Positions 16,220 through 25,299 are shown, numbered from the stretch's first letter. The stretch: DNA of 64,000 nucleotides from Bog-473 sp963777485 (GCA_963777485.1 CAVZQP010000002.1:1178001-1242000), one strand, 5' to 3'. The notes: generated by a model from the sequence alone, not told the origin. Translations and numbers: made by a program.

Positions 16220-17511
16220 CCGGACTGTTCCAGAGCTTCGAGGAGTCGCCGGAGCAGGTGGACGAGGCAAGGCGTGCTGCCGCATTGGTGCACATCAAGG
16301 AGCTCTTGCTCATGCGCGGGGCGACCGAGGAAGAGATCGACCAAGCCGTCGCGGACGGCGTCATCGACCTCTTCGTCGCAGATCGCATGCTCGTGCCGTC
16401 GAGGCGCCGCTACACCAGGATGGAAGTCTCCGAGCTCACAGGGGTCTCGATCGACAAGCTCGAGCGCTTCTGGCGGGCTCTGGGCTTCCCCGCGCCGGAC
16501 GACGCCGACACGGTGTTCACCGACCTCGACCTCGAGGCAGTCCGGATCTATCAGGGCCTGCAGGCCCTGGGCGCCGCGGACGTCGACACGTCCGTACAGC
16601 TGGCGCGGGTGATGGGCTCGTCGATGGCGCGTATCGCCGAGGCCGAGCTCGGCACGGGCAACCTGATCAGCAACGAGGTCGACCCCATCATCTCCGCGGA
16701 CGCCTTTGCCAGCGTGGCGGACGTCACCATCTCGGGGCTGGCGCGGCTGCTCGAGTTCGTGTGGCGACGGCAGGTGGCAGCGGGCATCCAGCGCAACATG
16801 CTCCTGCGCAGCCACGGTCTGGGCCCGGGGCAGAGCCCGGAGATGGCGGTCGGGTTCGCCGACATGGTCGGGTTCACACTTCTCAGCCAGCACCTCACCG
16901 ACGAGGAGCTGGCGGCCGTCGTGCGGCGGTTCGAGGACATCTCGCACGACATCGTGACCAACGCACGGGGCAGGGTGGTCAAGATGATCGGCGACGAGGT
17001 CATGTTCGTCGTTGACAACGTCGCCGACGCGGCCCGGATCGGGCTCGGTCTGGCCGACGCCTACGCCGACGACGACCTGTTGTCCGATGTCAGGGTGGGT
17101 CTGGCGTTCGGGCCGGTGCTCCTCCGCGACGGGGACTACTTCGGCCCCACCGTCAACCTGGCCCATCGCATCGTCAACATCGGCAACCCGGGCACGGTGC
17201 TGATGTCCGACGAATTCCACACGTCGCTCCTGGAGGAAGCGCCGGACGAGTTCACGGGCAAACCGTTGCGGCCGCGGTTGCTGAAGGACTTGGGACGAGT
17301 GCAGCTGTGGTGGTGCGGCCGGTCCGGTGAGGAGACCGACGGAGCGGGTGTCGCGGCCGACCGCCGTCGCAACGTCCGCTGGGAGCGTCTCAGCGAGGTC
17401 CTGCGGGACCTCGAGGAGTTGCGAGGCGTCGGCGAGCGGTTGTTGACGGCGAACCGGCCAGAGGAGTCAGTCGGCGCGCAGCCGGGCGCTGGCGATCCCG
17501 AAGGGTCGTAG
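16216..17511 (+). CDS. Class III adenylate cyclase with N-terminal regulatory domain
   Basis: 431 residues. Residues ~1-185 match the adenylate cyclase regulatory domain seen in the Mycobacterium tuberculosis Rv1264 type, where it is an autoinhibitory, pH-responsive module; the cyclase homology domain spans ~205-375. Catalytic residues are in place: metal-binding D216 (GFADMVGF) and D260 (GDEVMF), adenine-selecting K256 (KMIGDE), and transition-state N314 and R318 (NLAHR). It is therefore expected to be an active ATP cyclase acting as a soluble homodimer. It is coupled to gpsA by a GTGA overlap. The last 45 bp overlap the end of the convergent alpha-mannosidase gene, and the C-terminal tail past residue ~400 is low in complexity. 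Confidence 0.9.
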   Translation: MTGLFQSFEESPEQVDEARRAAALVHIKELLLMRGATEEEIDQAVADGVIDLFVADRMLVPSRRRYTRMEVSELTGVSIDKLERFWRALGFPAPDDADTVFTDLDLEAVRIYQGLQALGAADVDTSVQLARVMGSSMARIAEAELGTGNLISNEVDPIISADAFASVADVTISGLARLLEFVWRRQVAAGIQRNMLLRSHGLGPGQSPEMAVGFADMVGFTLLSQHLTDEELAAVVRRFEDISHDIVTNARGRVVKMIGDEVMFVVDNVADAARIGLGLADAYADDDLLSDVRVGLAFGPVLLRDGDYFGPTVNLAHRIVNIGNPGTVLMSDEFHTSLLEEAPDEFTGKPLRPRLLKDLGRVQLWWCGRSGEETDGAGVAADRRRNVRWERLSEVLRDLEELRGVGERLLTANRPEESVGAQPGAGDPEGS

Positions 17512-20130
17512 ATCGAACGAGCCTTCGAACGGCTCCTGCGGGTAGCCGCGCAGGTCGACCAGCCAGCCGGATCGACCGGGTAGCGACACCGTCGTGGCCT
17601 CCGGGCGCGGGTTGTAGACGCGGAGCTCGAGCGTGCCGGCGACCCGATGGAGTGCGCTGACCTCCGCGCCGTCGACGGTCAGTTCAGAGCCCGAGGAGGG
17701 TCGTATTCCGCCGCCGAGGCTGGCGGTTGTCTCGAGTGGCAGGAGGACGTCATCGGCCAACGAGTAGGGGTCCTCACAGTCGAGCGCCAGGGCGTAGCGC
17801 AACGTCACGCGCTTGCCGCGCATTTGGAGCCCCTCGACCGGCGTCATCGGCCCAGCCGGGAACGGTCGGTAGGCCATGCCGAGCCGTGACAGCATCCCGG
17901 TCGAGCGCAAAACGGTCAGCGCGATGGTGTTGGCTGCACCGTCCTCGACGTCGATCAGTTCGTACTCGCAGACACCCTCATGCGCCACAGTGAGTCGCCC
18001 GGCCGACACGAATCGCTGCGCCGGCGCGGTGGGCAAGCCGAATTCATCCACCCGTCCCTCGGCGGTGAGGCCTCGCGTCACAACCGTGAACGCGCTCTCC
18101 GCGTGCGACTCCGCGGCGGGTTCGGGGAGCGGCAGGTGCACCCGCAGGCGGTGGTCGCCGCTCGGGTTGACGAAGCTGGTCGTGACCCGGACGGTGGTCT
18201 CGTCGGCCCGCACCTCCACGTCGGTCTCGACCTCGACGAGGTGCTCGCCCACCCGCGCCTGTGACGAGCCGTCCACGTGGTCGGGCCAGGCGTAAGTGGC
18301 GGTGATCCGCGCCCGGGCCCGGACGGGACCGCGCTCGCTGACCAGGACCTCTACCGAGCGAGGCGCATCGACGAAGGAGTCCTGGCCCGGAGGCGAATAA
18401 TTGTAGGAATCGCCGAGGTCCCCGCCGTCGACGAGCAGGCCGTGGCCGGCGACGCCGTTGAGGGCGAACGTGCCCGTGTTGCGGTCGATCTCCACCCCGA
18501 CGAGCCCGTTGCCGAGCACGGTCGGCCCGCCGTCGGTCTCGGTCACCTCGACCGGGTGCGCCAACGGCGCTGGGGTGAAGGCCGCCCACCCGTACCCGGG
18601 CACGCCGGCGGCCCGGGCCACGATGCGCCGGGTCGCCGGCTGGTCCATCGCGACGCGCACGCTCATGTCAGGGCGGGCTCCAAGCTTGGTGAAGACCTCC
18701 TGCTTCGCCTCTGCGATCGGCACGTTCGGCTTCTCCTCTGTGCCGACGGCGATGGTGATGTCGAGCCCGTCCTCGGTGTCGGCGATCCTGACGTCGTGGA
18801 TCCAGGCGTCGTCGCTGATGCGGGGTCCCTGCAGCATTCCCAGCATGGTGCGGACAGTGTTGGCGTCGAGCAGCATCGAGCCCGGCAGGCCGGCCCGCTC
18901 CGACAAGACCTGCACGGTGTCGGGTGCCGGTCCGTCCGCCGGCACGACGAGCTCGACGACGCCCGAGCGCGTCCGTGCCGAGGGGTTGAGCACGGACGGG
19001 CCGGGATTGGCCAGCGAACGGGCGAACGCCTTCACGGCGCGGTCGGCCAAGCCCGCACCGATCGTCCGGGCCTCGGCGTAGCGGTGCAGCACGGCGTCGA
19101 TGACATCGTCGACGGAACAGGCGCAGATCGAGTCGTGTGCCGAGTTGCGCACCATCTCTCGCCAGGCGAGGTTCAGGAGCGCCGCCGGATACGCCTCAGC
19201 CGGCTGGAACAGAGCTGCGAGCGGTTCTGCGCGCCGTTCGAGCTCGCGTTCGGCCAGGGCGCCTTGGCGTTTCACGTCCACTCGGTTCGAGGTCACGCCC
19301 ATGAGCATGTTGGCCCGGTAGCCCGACCGAAGCTCACCGTGCACCGTCGTGAGGCCGTCGGTCGACTTGCGGGACAGATACCGCGGGAGCGAGGTGACCT
19401 CGAACTGCAGTTCGTCCTGGAGGTCGTTTGCTTCGGCCACGACGCGACCCAGGAAAGGTTGCGGCATCAGGTGGTCCGAACCGTTCATGTAGAGGAGGTC
19501 GCCGTGAACGAACTCCTCACCGACCTCTTCGAGGTGGTCGTGCGTCCGGCGGACGAGCGCCTTGGCATCGTCGGGGAGCGCGGCGCCGTTCCCGTAACCC
19601 ACCGGCAGGTACTCGGCGCGCACAGAGGAACCATCGGGCGCTTCCCAGACGAACCCACTCGTCGTCACCTGCGAAGGCACGCCGCGCCACACCACGGTGT
19701 CGCTGAACCCACCCAGGCGCAGGATCTGCGGCATCTGGGCGATGTGCCCGAACATGTCGGGCAGGTAGCCGACATCCATGACGCCACCGAACGCGGCCCC
19801 GCGCTCGATGCCCATCTGCAGGTTTCGCACGACGGTTTCGCCCGAGGCGAGGAACTCGTCCATCAGGATGTACCAAGGCCCCATGCTCACCCGGCCCGCG
19901 GCGGCGAGCGCCCGCAGGCGCCCTTCGTTCTCAGGCCGGACCTCGAGGTAGTCATCCACGACCGCCATCTGTCCATCGAGCATGAAGTAGGGGTAACTCG
20001 CATCCCGTTCGAGCAGCGGGATCAGTGTGTCGATCAACTCCACCAGGTTGAGGCGAAAGTCCTGATAGGACTTGTACCATTCCCGGTCCCAGTGAGTGTG
20101 CGGAACGATGGCAATCCGGCGCGCGGTCAT
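17467..20130 (-). CDS. Glycoside hydrolase family 38 alpha-mannosidase
   Basis: 887-residue GH38 enzyme, expected to release alpha-linked mannose from glycans or mannosylated compounds; no signal peptide is visible, so it is cytoplasmic. The zinc site begins with HTHWDREW (H13, D15) at the N-terminus. The nucleophile is D125 in YLPDMFGHIAQMPQIL. A central helical domain with HDSICACSVDDV and C-terminal beta-sandwich domains follow, as in the family. ATG 20130 is chosen because it starts exactly at the conserved region and has TAGTCT 7 nt upstream; the frame is open further but that part overlaps the divergent ligase gene. It converges with, and overlaps by 45 bp, the adenylate cyclase gene. 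Confidence 0.93.
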   Translation of the reverse strand: MTARRIAIVPHTHWDREWYKSYQDFRLNLVELIDTLIPLLERDASYPYFMLDGQMAVVDDYLEVRPENEGRLRALAAAGRVSMGPWYILMDEFLASGETVVRNLQMGIERGAAFGGVMDVGYLPDMFGHIAQMPQILRLGGFSDTVVWRGVPSQVTTSGFVWEAPDGSSVRAEYLPVGYGNGAALPDDAKALVRRTHDHLEEVGEEFVHGDLLYMNGSDHLMPQPFLGRVVAEANDLQDELQFEVTSLPRYLSRKSTDGLTTVHGELRSGYRANMLMGVTSNRVDVKRQGALAERELERRAEPLAALFQPAEAYPAALLNLAWREMVRNSAHDSICACSVDDVIDAVLHRYAEARTIGAGLADRAVKAFARSLANPGPSVLNPSARTRSGVVELVVPADGPAPDTVQVLSERAGLPGSMLLDANTVRTMLGMLQGPRISDDAWIHDVRIADTEDGLDITIAVGTEEKPNVPIAEAKQEVFTKLGARPDMSVRVAMDQPATRRIVARAAGVPGYGWAAFTPAPLAHPVEVTETDGGPTVLGNGLVGVEIDRNTGTFALNGVAGHGLLVDGGDLGDSYNYSPPGQDSFVDAPRSVEVLVSERGPVRARARITATYAWPDHVDGSSQARVGEHLVEVETDVEVRADETTVRVTTSFVNPSGDHRLRVHLPLPEPAAESHAESAFTVVTRGLTAEGRVDEFGLPTAPAQRFVSAGRLTVAHEGVCEYELIDVEDGAANTIALTVLRSTGMLSRLGMAYRPFPAGPMTPVEGLQMRGKRVTLRYALALDCEDPYSLADDVLLPLETTASLGGGIRPSSGSELTVDGAEVSALHRVAGTLELRVYNPRPEATTVSLPGRSGWLVDLRGYPQEPFEGSFDLRPFGIASARLRAD

Positions 20131-20137
20131 GAGCCTC

Positions 20138-20143
20138 AGACTA
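20138..20143 (-). promoter_or_regulatory. -10 hexamer TAGTCT for the alpha-mannosidase gene
   Basis: Minus-strand TAGTCT is 7 nt upstream of the ATG at 20130. It lies 4 bp from the GTG of the divergent acyl-CoA ligase, so the two 5' ends share one short regulatory interval. Confidence 0.55.
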
Positions 20144-20147
20144 TGAC

Positions 20148-21638
20148 GTGCGGTCGCCGGCGGTGAGGGCGCTCGTCCCACCCCGGCAATGGCCCGAGGG
20201 CGCGCGCCGGCAACCCGGCGGCACGCTCGTGGACCGCTGGCTGGCCCACTGGAGCAATGAACCCGGCCGGGTCGTGCTGGTCGACGGGTGGGAGCCCGAG
20301 CGCACCGTCGACGGAGCGCGACTCGCACAACGGACGGCCGACCTCGCAGCGATCCTCTCCGGGCACGGAGTGGTTTCCAAGAGCCGCGTCGTGTGGTGCG
20401 CGCGGGCCCGGCTCGACTCCGTCGAACTGTTGCTCGCCGTGCTCCGTGCCGGCGCCGTCCTCGTACCGGTCAACCCGGCGTCGACGGCGGCGGAGATCGA
20501 GTACCTCGTGAGCGACGCCCGACCGGTCGTCGCAATCGCCGACGATCCAGCTGCGTTCGGATCGTCGGTCCCGACCTTGTCGGTCGCCGAACTGACCGAC
20601 GCCGCGCCCGCGGACGCGTCGTACGTTCCGCCGGAGACCCGACTGCCGGATGACGCACTCGTCGTGTACACGTCGGGGACCACGGGCCGTCCGAAGGGGG
20701 CGGTGCACACCCATGCCTCGCTCTGCGCCGGCGTCGACGCACTGCTGACGGCGTGGGGGTGGCAACCACAAGACCGGCTCATTCTGACGCTGCCGCTGTT
20801 CCACGTGCACGGGTTGGTTGCCGGCTTGTTCGGCACGCTCACCGCCGGCGCGACCGCCACGGTCTTCGACCGGTTCGCCGAGAACGAAGTTCTCGACGCG
20901 GCGTCCGAGCACACCATGTTCTTCGGCGTTCCGACCATGTACCACCGGCTCGAGGCGGCGGGTCAGTCCCGAGCGCTGTCCCGACTGCGTCTGTGCGTCT
21001 CGGGCTCGGCCCCGCTTGCGGCGGAACTCTGGTACCGCCTTGCCTCCAACGGCGTCGAGGTGCTGGAGCGCTACGGGATGACCGAAACCCTGTTAACTCT
21101 GTCCAATCCTCTCAACGGCGAGCGCCGGCCGGGATCGGTCGGTTTCCCCCTGCCCGGCGTCGAGGCCGCAATCGACGATCCGGACGAAGAGGGGGTGGGC
21201 GAGTTGTTGGTCCGGGGCACACCCTTGTGTCGTGGCTCCTGGGGCCGCCCGGACGAAACGACGACGGACGCGGATGGCTGGTTCGCCACCGGCGACCTGG
21301 TGTCCGTCTCCGACGACGGGTATGTCACGATCTGCGGCCGGCGAACGGAGCTGATCATTACTGGAGGCCACAACGTCTACCCTGCCGAGGTCGAGGCCGT
21401 CCTGTCCCGCCACCCGGGTGTGCGCGAGGTGGCGATCGTCGGCGTGCCCTCTGCGGAGTGGGGCGAGACGGTGGAGGCGTTCGTCGTCGGCGACCCCGAC
21501 CTCGACCTCGATTCGCTGAACGACCTGGCGGCCCGGGAGTTGGCCTCGTTCAAGCGGCCACGCCAGGTCCACATCGTCGAGGCCCTGCCACGCAACGCGC
21601 TGGGCAAGGTGGTCCGGGGCGACCTCCGGTCACGCTGA
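20148..21638 (+). CDS. Acyl-CoA synthetase of the malonyl-CoA ligase (MatB) type
   Basis: 496-residue AMP-forming ligase of the ANL superfamily; MatB-like enzymes make malonyl-, methylmalonyl- or short acyl-CoAs from the free acid. Motifs: P-loop VYTSGTTGRPKGAVH, LPLFHVHGL, YGMTETL, the RRTELIITGGHNVYPAEVE hinge and the C-terminal PRNALGKVVR with the catalytic Lys. Substrate specificity is inferred only from overall resemblance to MatB. The start is uncertain between GTG 20148 and GTG 20163. Whether it supplies the orphan carboxyltransferase upstream in the window is unknown. Confidence 0.85.
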   Translation: MRSPAVRALVPPRQWPEGARRQPGGTLVDRWLAHWSNEPGRVVLVDGWEPERTVDGARLAQRTADLAAILSGHGVVSKSRVVWCARARLDSVELLLAVLRAGAVLVPVNPASTAAEIEYLVSDARPVVAIADDPAAFGSSVPTLSVAELTDAAPADASYVPPETRLPDDALVVYTSGTTGRPKGAVHTHASLCAGVDALLTAWGWQPQDRLILTLPLFHVHGLVAGLFGTLTAGATATVFDRFAENEVLDAASEHTMFFGVPTMYHRLEAAGQSRALSRLRLCVSGSAPLAAELWYRLASNGVEVLERYGMTETLLTLSNPLNGERRPGSVGFPLPGVEAAIDDPDEEGVGELLVRGTPLCRGSWGRPDETTTDADGWFATGDLVSVSDDGYVTICGRRTELIITGGHNVYPAEVEAVLSRHPGVREVAIVGVPSAEWGETVEAFVVGDPDLDLDSLNDLAARELASFKRPRQVHIVEALPRNALGKVVRGDLRSR

Positions 21639-21669
21639 TCCGAGCCAGAGTCGGGACGCGGCCCTGAGG

Positions 21670-21675
21670 TAGCGT
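21670..21675 (+). promoter_or_regulatory. -10 hexamer TAGCGT for the GYD gene
   Basis: TAGCGT is separated by 6 nt from the ATG at 21682. Confidence 0.55.
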
Positions 21676-21681
21676 GACGTC

Positions 21682-21981
21682 ATGGCGACGTTTCTCATGC
21701 TGTCGACCGTGGGACCGGACGGTGCGGCGACTCTCACCGAGAACCCGGACCGCCTCAAGGCTGTCAACGCCGAGGTGGAAGCAATGGGCGTCAAGGTCCT
21801 CGCGCAGTGGGCTCTGCTCGGGCCCTATGACTTCTGCACGGTCCTCGACGCGCCGGATGAGCCCACCATGGCGCGCGTCGCGTTGGTACTCGGCTCCAGG
21901 GGCACGCTCAAAACGTTGACGCTGTCGGCAATCCCGATCGACGAGTACATCGAGACGGTCCTGAAGTCGGAGAAGGGCTGA
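21682..21981 (+). CDS. GYD-domain protein
   Basis: 99 residues, a small alpha/beta GYD-type protein. Members are about this size, and the characteristic parts are the N-terminal strand MATFLMLSTVGPDG, the AVNAEVEAMGVKVLAQWALLGPYDF core and the closing SAIPIDEY. GYD proteins resemble dimeric ferredoxin-like folds; their role is not established. A TAGCGT 6 nt before the ATG supports the start. The last residues KSEKG are a charged tail. It faces the small minus-strand gene at 22022. Confidence 0.8.
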   Translation: MATFLMLSTVGPDGAATLTENPDRLKAVNAEVEAMGVKVLAQWALLGPYDFCTVLDAPDEPTMARVALVLGSRGTLKTLTLSAIPIDEYIETVLKSEKG

Positions 21982-22021
21982 CGCTTCGTTCGTGCCCGCA
22001 GCGCCCACAGGTACTCCGGAG

Positions 22022-22261
22022 TCAGTGCCACCAGAAGCCCTGACGTTTGCGCTCTCGCCGCACGTCGTCGCGGGAGAAGAGGTCACCGAGCACGCTCCCG
22101 TCGGAGAGACGGCGAATGCGGTACCCGTCAGGTGTGGACTCGGCGACCTCGAATCCCCGTACCCACGTCCCTTGATAACGGTTGCGCACGTCGACCTTGG
22201 TCCCAGGCGCGAGCGGAGACCGTGCATTCGGATCGAGTACTTGCCCCCCACCGTCGCTCAC
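22022..22261 (-). CDS. Small SH3-like protein of unknown function
   Basis: 79 residues, unknown. The core (GTKVDVRNRYQGTWVRGFEV, then GYRIRRLSDGSVLGD) has the short-strand pattern of a small beta-barrel such as a Tudor/SH3-like fold, followed by a basic helix DDVRRERKRQGFWWH. The GTG at 22261 is preferred over the longer frame because TACGAT lies 7 nt upstream. The basic C-terminus would suit nucleic acid binding, which is only a guess. It diverges from the RNase HII gene. Confidence 0.6.
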   Translation of the reverse strand: MSDGGGQVLDPNARSPLAPGTKVDVRNRYQGTWVRGFEVAESTPDGYRIRRLSDGSVLGDLFSRDDVRRERKRQGFWWH

Positions 22262-22268
22262 GGCCCCC

Positions 22269-22274
22269 ATCGTA
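22269..22274 (-). promoter_or_regulatory. -10 hexamer TACGAT for the 79-residue protein
   Basis: Minus-strand TACGAT, 7 nt before GTG 22261; it decides the short form of the gene. Confidence 0.45.
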
Positions 22275-22317
22275 TTGATGGGCACCGACAGGGTCCCAGC
22301 TGGAGCCGGTCGTCCAC

Positions 22318-23049
22318 GTGACCGTCTGCGACCCCGATCTCAAAGAGGAGCGCCGGCTCCGGCGAGAGGGCCACGAGTGGGTGGCGGGACTCGACGAGGT
22401 GGGGCGTGGCGCCTGGGCCGGGCCGTTGACCGTCGGCGTCGCCGTCGTCCGGCCTCGCGTCCAGCTCCGCTCTGTCCCGGCCTGGTTGCGCGATTCGAAG
22501 ATGTTGAGCGAGGCGCGGCGGGAGGAGATCTTCGGAGCGGTCGGCAAGTGGTGCGAAGCGTGGTCGGTGGGCCATGCCACCTCGAGGGAATGCGACGAGT
22601 GGGGCATGACGGAGGCGCTCCGGGTCGCCGCCCAAAGGGCGCTCGCCGGCCTCGGTCAGTCACCAGACGCCCTCCTGATCGACGGGCCGGTGAACCTGTT
22701 GCGACCGGGCCAGCTGGAAGCCGAGCCCTATCAGGGAGTGGTGCGGCCAGTCGTCGATGGTGACGCCCGGTGCGTCTCCGTCGCCGCCGCCTCGGTGCTG
22801 GCCAAGGTTGTCCGGGACCGCATCATGCGGGACGAAGCCGACCATTTCCCCGTCTACGCCTTCGAGCGCAACAAGGGCTACCCGTCGCTGGTTCACCAGA
22901 CCGCCCTGCGCGGGTACGGACCGTCGACCATCCATCGCCGCAGTTGGGCCTTCATGGGCGAGCTCCCCTGGCGCGGTCATCCCTGCCCCGTGCGTACGCA
23001 AATTTCGTGCGTCGATGACAGCCAGGGACAACTGTTCGAAGCGTCATGA
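22318..23049 (+). CDS. rnhB: Ribonuclease HII
   Basis: 243-residue RNase HII, which nicks RNA-DNA hybrids and single ribonucleotides in DNA to start their repair. The catalytic acids are recognisable: the D-E pair in GLDEVGRGAWAGP near residue 26, the conserved DSKMLSEARRE segment, D in LLIDGP, and a later acidic residue in the ASVLAKVVRDRIMRDEA helix. The C-terminal HYxFERNKGYP-type motif (VYAFERNKGYPS) is intact. The GTG at 22318 has only a distant GGAG. It ends shortly before the leader region of the peptide ABC ATPase. Confidence 0.95.
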   Translation: MTVCDPDLKEERRLRREGHEWVAGLDEVGRGAWAGPLTVGVAVVRPRVQLRSVPAWLRDSKMLSEARREEIFGAVGKWCEAWSVGHATSRECDEWGMTEALRVAAQRALAGLGQSPDALLIDGPVNLLRPGQLEAEPYQGVVRPVVDGDARCVSVAAASVLAKVVRDRIMRDEADHFPVYAFERNKGYPSLVHQTALRGYGPSTIHRRSWAFMGELPWRGHPCPVRTQISCVDDSQGQLFEAS

Positions 23050-23073
23050 CCGTCATCGAGGCCGAAATCGGGT

Positions 23074-23079
23074 TAGCGT
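23074..23079 (+). promoter_or_regulatory. -10 hexamer TAGCGT upstream of the peptide-transport ATPase
   Basis: TAGCGT lies 8 nt before a GTG that opens an 18-codon frame, and 61 nt before the ATPase start at 23141, so the ATPase itself would have a leader of about 55 nt. Confidence 0.45.
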
Positions 23080-23087
23080 GCAGCTTC

Positions 23088-23144
23088 GTGAAGGGGGGTA
23101 ACCCGGGGCCGCGGGGGCGTCTGAGGACCGGGTCCGCTCGGTGA
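23088..23144 (+). CDS. Possible 18-codon leaderless leader ORF
   Basis: GTG 23088 is positioned 8 nt after TAGCGT, like many true genes in this window. The frame codes 18 residues rich in Gly, Arg and Pro, and its TGA (23142-23144) overlaps the GTG of the ABC ATPase (23141). The ATPase GTG has no Shine-Dalgarno sequence, which fits translation by coupling from this ORF. The GC-rich codons could equally be an untranslated leader. It is too short for family comparison. Confidence 0.35.
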   Translation: MKGGNPGPRGRLRTGSAR

Positions 23145-25279
23145 GCCGGGTCCTCGAGGTCGACGAGCTCCGCACCGAGTTCCGTCTCAAGACCGCCAAC
23201 GTCGTCGCCGTCGACGGGGTTTCGTTCCACGTCGACCAGGGCGAGTGCGTGGGCGTCGTCGGCGAGTCGGGCTGTGGCAAGACGACGATCGGCCTCTCCA
23301 TCATGAAGCTGCTGCCCAACGTCGGGCACGTGATCGGAGGCTCCATCAAATTGCTGGGCCAGGATCTCGCGCCGCTCAACGAGAAGCAGATGTGCAAGGT
23401 CCGGGGCAACGACGTCGGAATGGTCTTCCAAGATCCGCTCACGTCGCTCAACCCGACCATGACCATCGGCGCGCAGATCGCCGAGAGCGCTCGACTCCAC
23501 CAGGGCGCCTCCAAGGAAGAAGGCCGTCGTCGGGCCCTCGAAGTCCTCAAATTGGTCGAGATCCCGAACGCGGAGCAGCGACTCGACGCCTACGCTCACC
23601 AGCTCTCGGGGGGCCTCCGCCAGCGCGTCATGATCGCGATCGCGCTGGTCTGCTCGCCCAAGCTCCTCATCGCTGACGAGCCCACCACCGCCCTCGACGT
23701 CACCATCCAGGCCCAGATCCTCGATCTGCTCGACCGCCTCCGCCAGGAGCTGCAGATGGCCGTCATCCTCATCACCCACGACATGGGGGTGATCGCCCAG
23801 CGGGCGGATCGGGTGTTGGTCATGTACGCCGGCCGCATCGCCGAGAGCACGAGTACCCGGGAACTCTTCACCGCCATGCGCCACCCGTACTCCGAGGCGC
23901 TGCTCGCCTCGGTTTCGAAGCTCGATCAGGACCCCTCGGTGCGGCTCGTCAGCATCCCGGGACTGCCACCGGACCTGTCACAGCCGATCACACATTGTCG
24001 CTTCGCCGCCCGCTGCCGTTACGCCCAGGACGACTGTCGTGAGAGCGACCCGCCTCTGGCCCCGGCCGCAAACAGCGGCCCCGAGCATCTGGCCGCGTGC
24101 TTCCACCAGGTCGACGTCGACGAACGGACCATTGCGCTGCGGCCGGAGTCGGTGGCCAAGGCGGCCGACCTGACGGTCAAGGTCGACGAAGTCGCGCTCG
24201 CCCGCCATCACGCCCGTGCCGACGCCTTGGCCCAGGCGCCCGTCCTCGTCCGCCTCGACCAGCTCGTCAAGGAGTTCGACGTCACCAGTGGCGCGATCGT
24301 CCAACGCAAAATGGGGACGGTCAAAGCCGTGACCAACGTGTCCTTCGCGATCCGCCACGGCGAGACGTTCGGGCTCGTGGGGGAGTCCGGCTGCGGCAAG
24401 ACCACACTGGGCCGCATGGTCGTCGCCCTCGAGCACCCGACGTCAGGAGCAATCGAGTTCGAGGGCGAGGAGATCACCGATCTGAGTGGCGGCGCACTCC
24501 GTCGCCGTCGTCGCGATCTGCAGATGATGTTCCAGGACCCCTACGCGTCGCTCGACCCCCGCATGCGCGTCGGGTCAATCCTGCGTGAACCGTTGAAGGT
24601 GCAGAACATGGGGTCGGCCGAGCAACAGAAGGCCCGGGTCCTCGAGATGCTCGGCGAGGTCGGACTCCCGACCAGAGCGGCCGAGCTCTATCCGCACGAG
24701 TTCTCCGGCGGACAGCGCCAGCGCATCGGGCTCGCTCGTGCCCTTGCGCTCGAGCCCAAGTTGATCGTTGCCGACGAGCCCGTCTCCGCACTCGACGTCT
24801 CCATTCAGGCGCAAATCCTCAACCTCTTGAAAGAATTGCAGGAGCGCCACGGCCTGACGTATCTCTTCATCTCGCACGACCTGGCGGTCGTGAAGTACAT
24901 GGCCGACCGCATCGGCGTGATGTACCTCGGCAAGCTCGTCGAGTTGAGCCCGGCCCGCGAGCTCTACGACCGTCCAGCGCACCCCTACACCCAGGCGCTC
25001 ATCGACACCATCCCCGTGGCCGACCCAACGGTCCCCGTCCAGCGGTCCGGCCACATCGCCGGCGAGCTGCCGTCCTCGGTCAACCCACCGTCGGGCTGCC
25101 GGTTCCGCACTCGCTGCCTCTTCGCCCAGGATCGTTGCGCGGAAGAAGAGCCTGCGTTGCGGGCCTTCGGGGACGGCCACGTTGCGGCCTGCCACTTCCC
25201 GCTCCAGACGCCGACCGGTGGGCCGGTCGACGAGATCCTCAGCCCGACGCCCACCACGGAGTCGGCCGAGACCGCCTGA
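23141..25279 (+). CDS. Fused double ATPase of an oligopeptide/dipeptide ABC transporter (DppD-DppF)
   Basis: 712 residues holding both nucleotide-binding subunits of a peptide or nickel-type ABC importer in one chain. First ATPase: Walker A GESGCGKTT at 41-49, signature LSGGLRQRV, Walker B LLIADEPTTALD. Second: Walker A near residue 416, signature FSGGQRQRIGL, Walker B LIVADEPVSALD. Each half ends with the oligopeptide-type C-terminal Cys segment (CRFAARCRYAQDDC and CRFRTRCLFAQDRC), found in DppD/OppD/DppF proteins. Normal systems use two separate proteins; fusions are known but less common. Its permeases and binding protein lie just downstream on the other strand, so it has its own promoter. 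Confidence 0.93.
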   Translation: MSRVLEVDELRTEFRLKTANVVAVDGVSFHVDQGECVGVVGESGCGKTTIGLSIMKLLPNVGHVIGGSIKLLGQDLAPLNEKQMCKVRGNDVGMVFQDPLTSLNPTMTIGAQIAESARLHQGASKEEGRRRALEVLKLVEIPNAEQRLDAYAHQLSGGLRQRVMIAIALVCSPKLLIADEPTTALDVTIQAQILDLLDRLRQELQMAVILITHDMGVIAQRADRVLVMYAGRIAESTSTRELFTAMRHPYSEALLASVSKLDQDPSVRLVSIPGLPPDLSQPITHCRFAARCRYAQDDCRESDPPLAPAANSGPEHLAACFHQVDVDERTIALRPESVAKAADLTVKVDEVALARHHARADALAQAPVLVRLDQLVKEFDVTSGAIVQRKMGTVKAVTNVSFAIRHGETFGLVGESGCGKTTLGRMVVALEHPTSGAIEFEGEEITDLSGGALRRRRRDLQMMFQDPYASLDPRMRVGSILREPLKVQNMGSAEQQKARVLEMLGEVGLPTRAAELYPHEFSGGQRQRIGLARALALEPKLIVADEPVSALDVSIQAQILNLLKELQERHGLTYLFISHDLAVVKYMADRIGVMYLGKLVELSPARELYDRPAHPYTQALIDTIPVADPTVPVQRSGHIAGELPSSVNPPSGCRFRTRCLFAQDRCAEEEPALRAFGDGHVAACHFPLQTPTGGPVDEILSPTPTTESAETA

Positions 25280-25299
25280 CGGCGACGACCGAGCCACCT

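Noticed and set aside
18277..20166. A 629-codon open frame antisense to the alpha-mannosidase gene
   Set aside because: No domain, and the mannosidase frame holds all GH38 catalytic residues.
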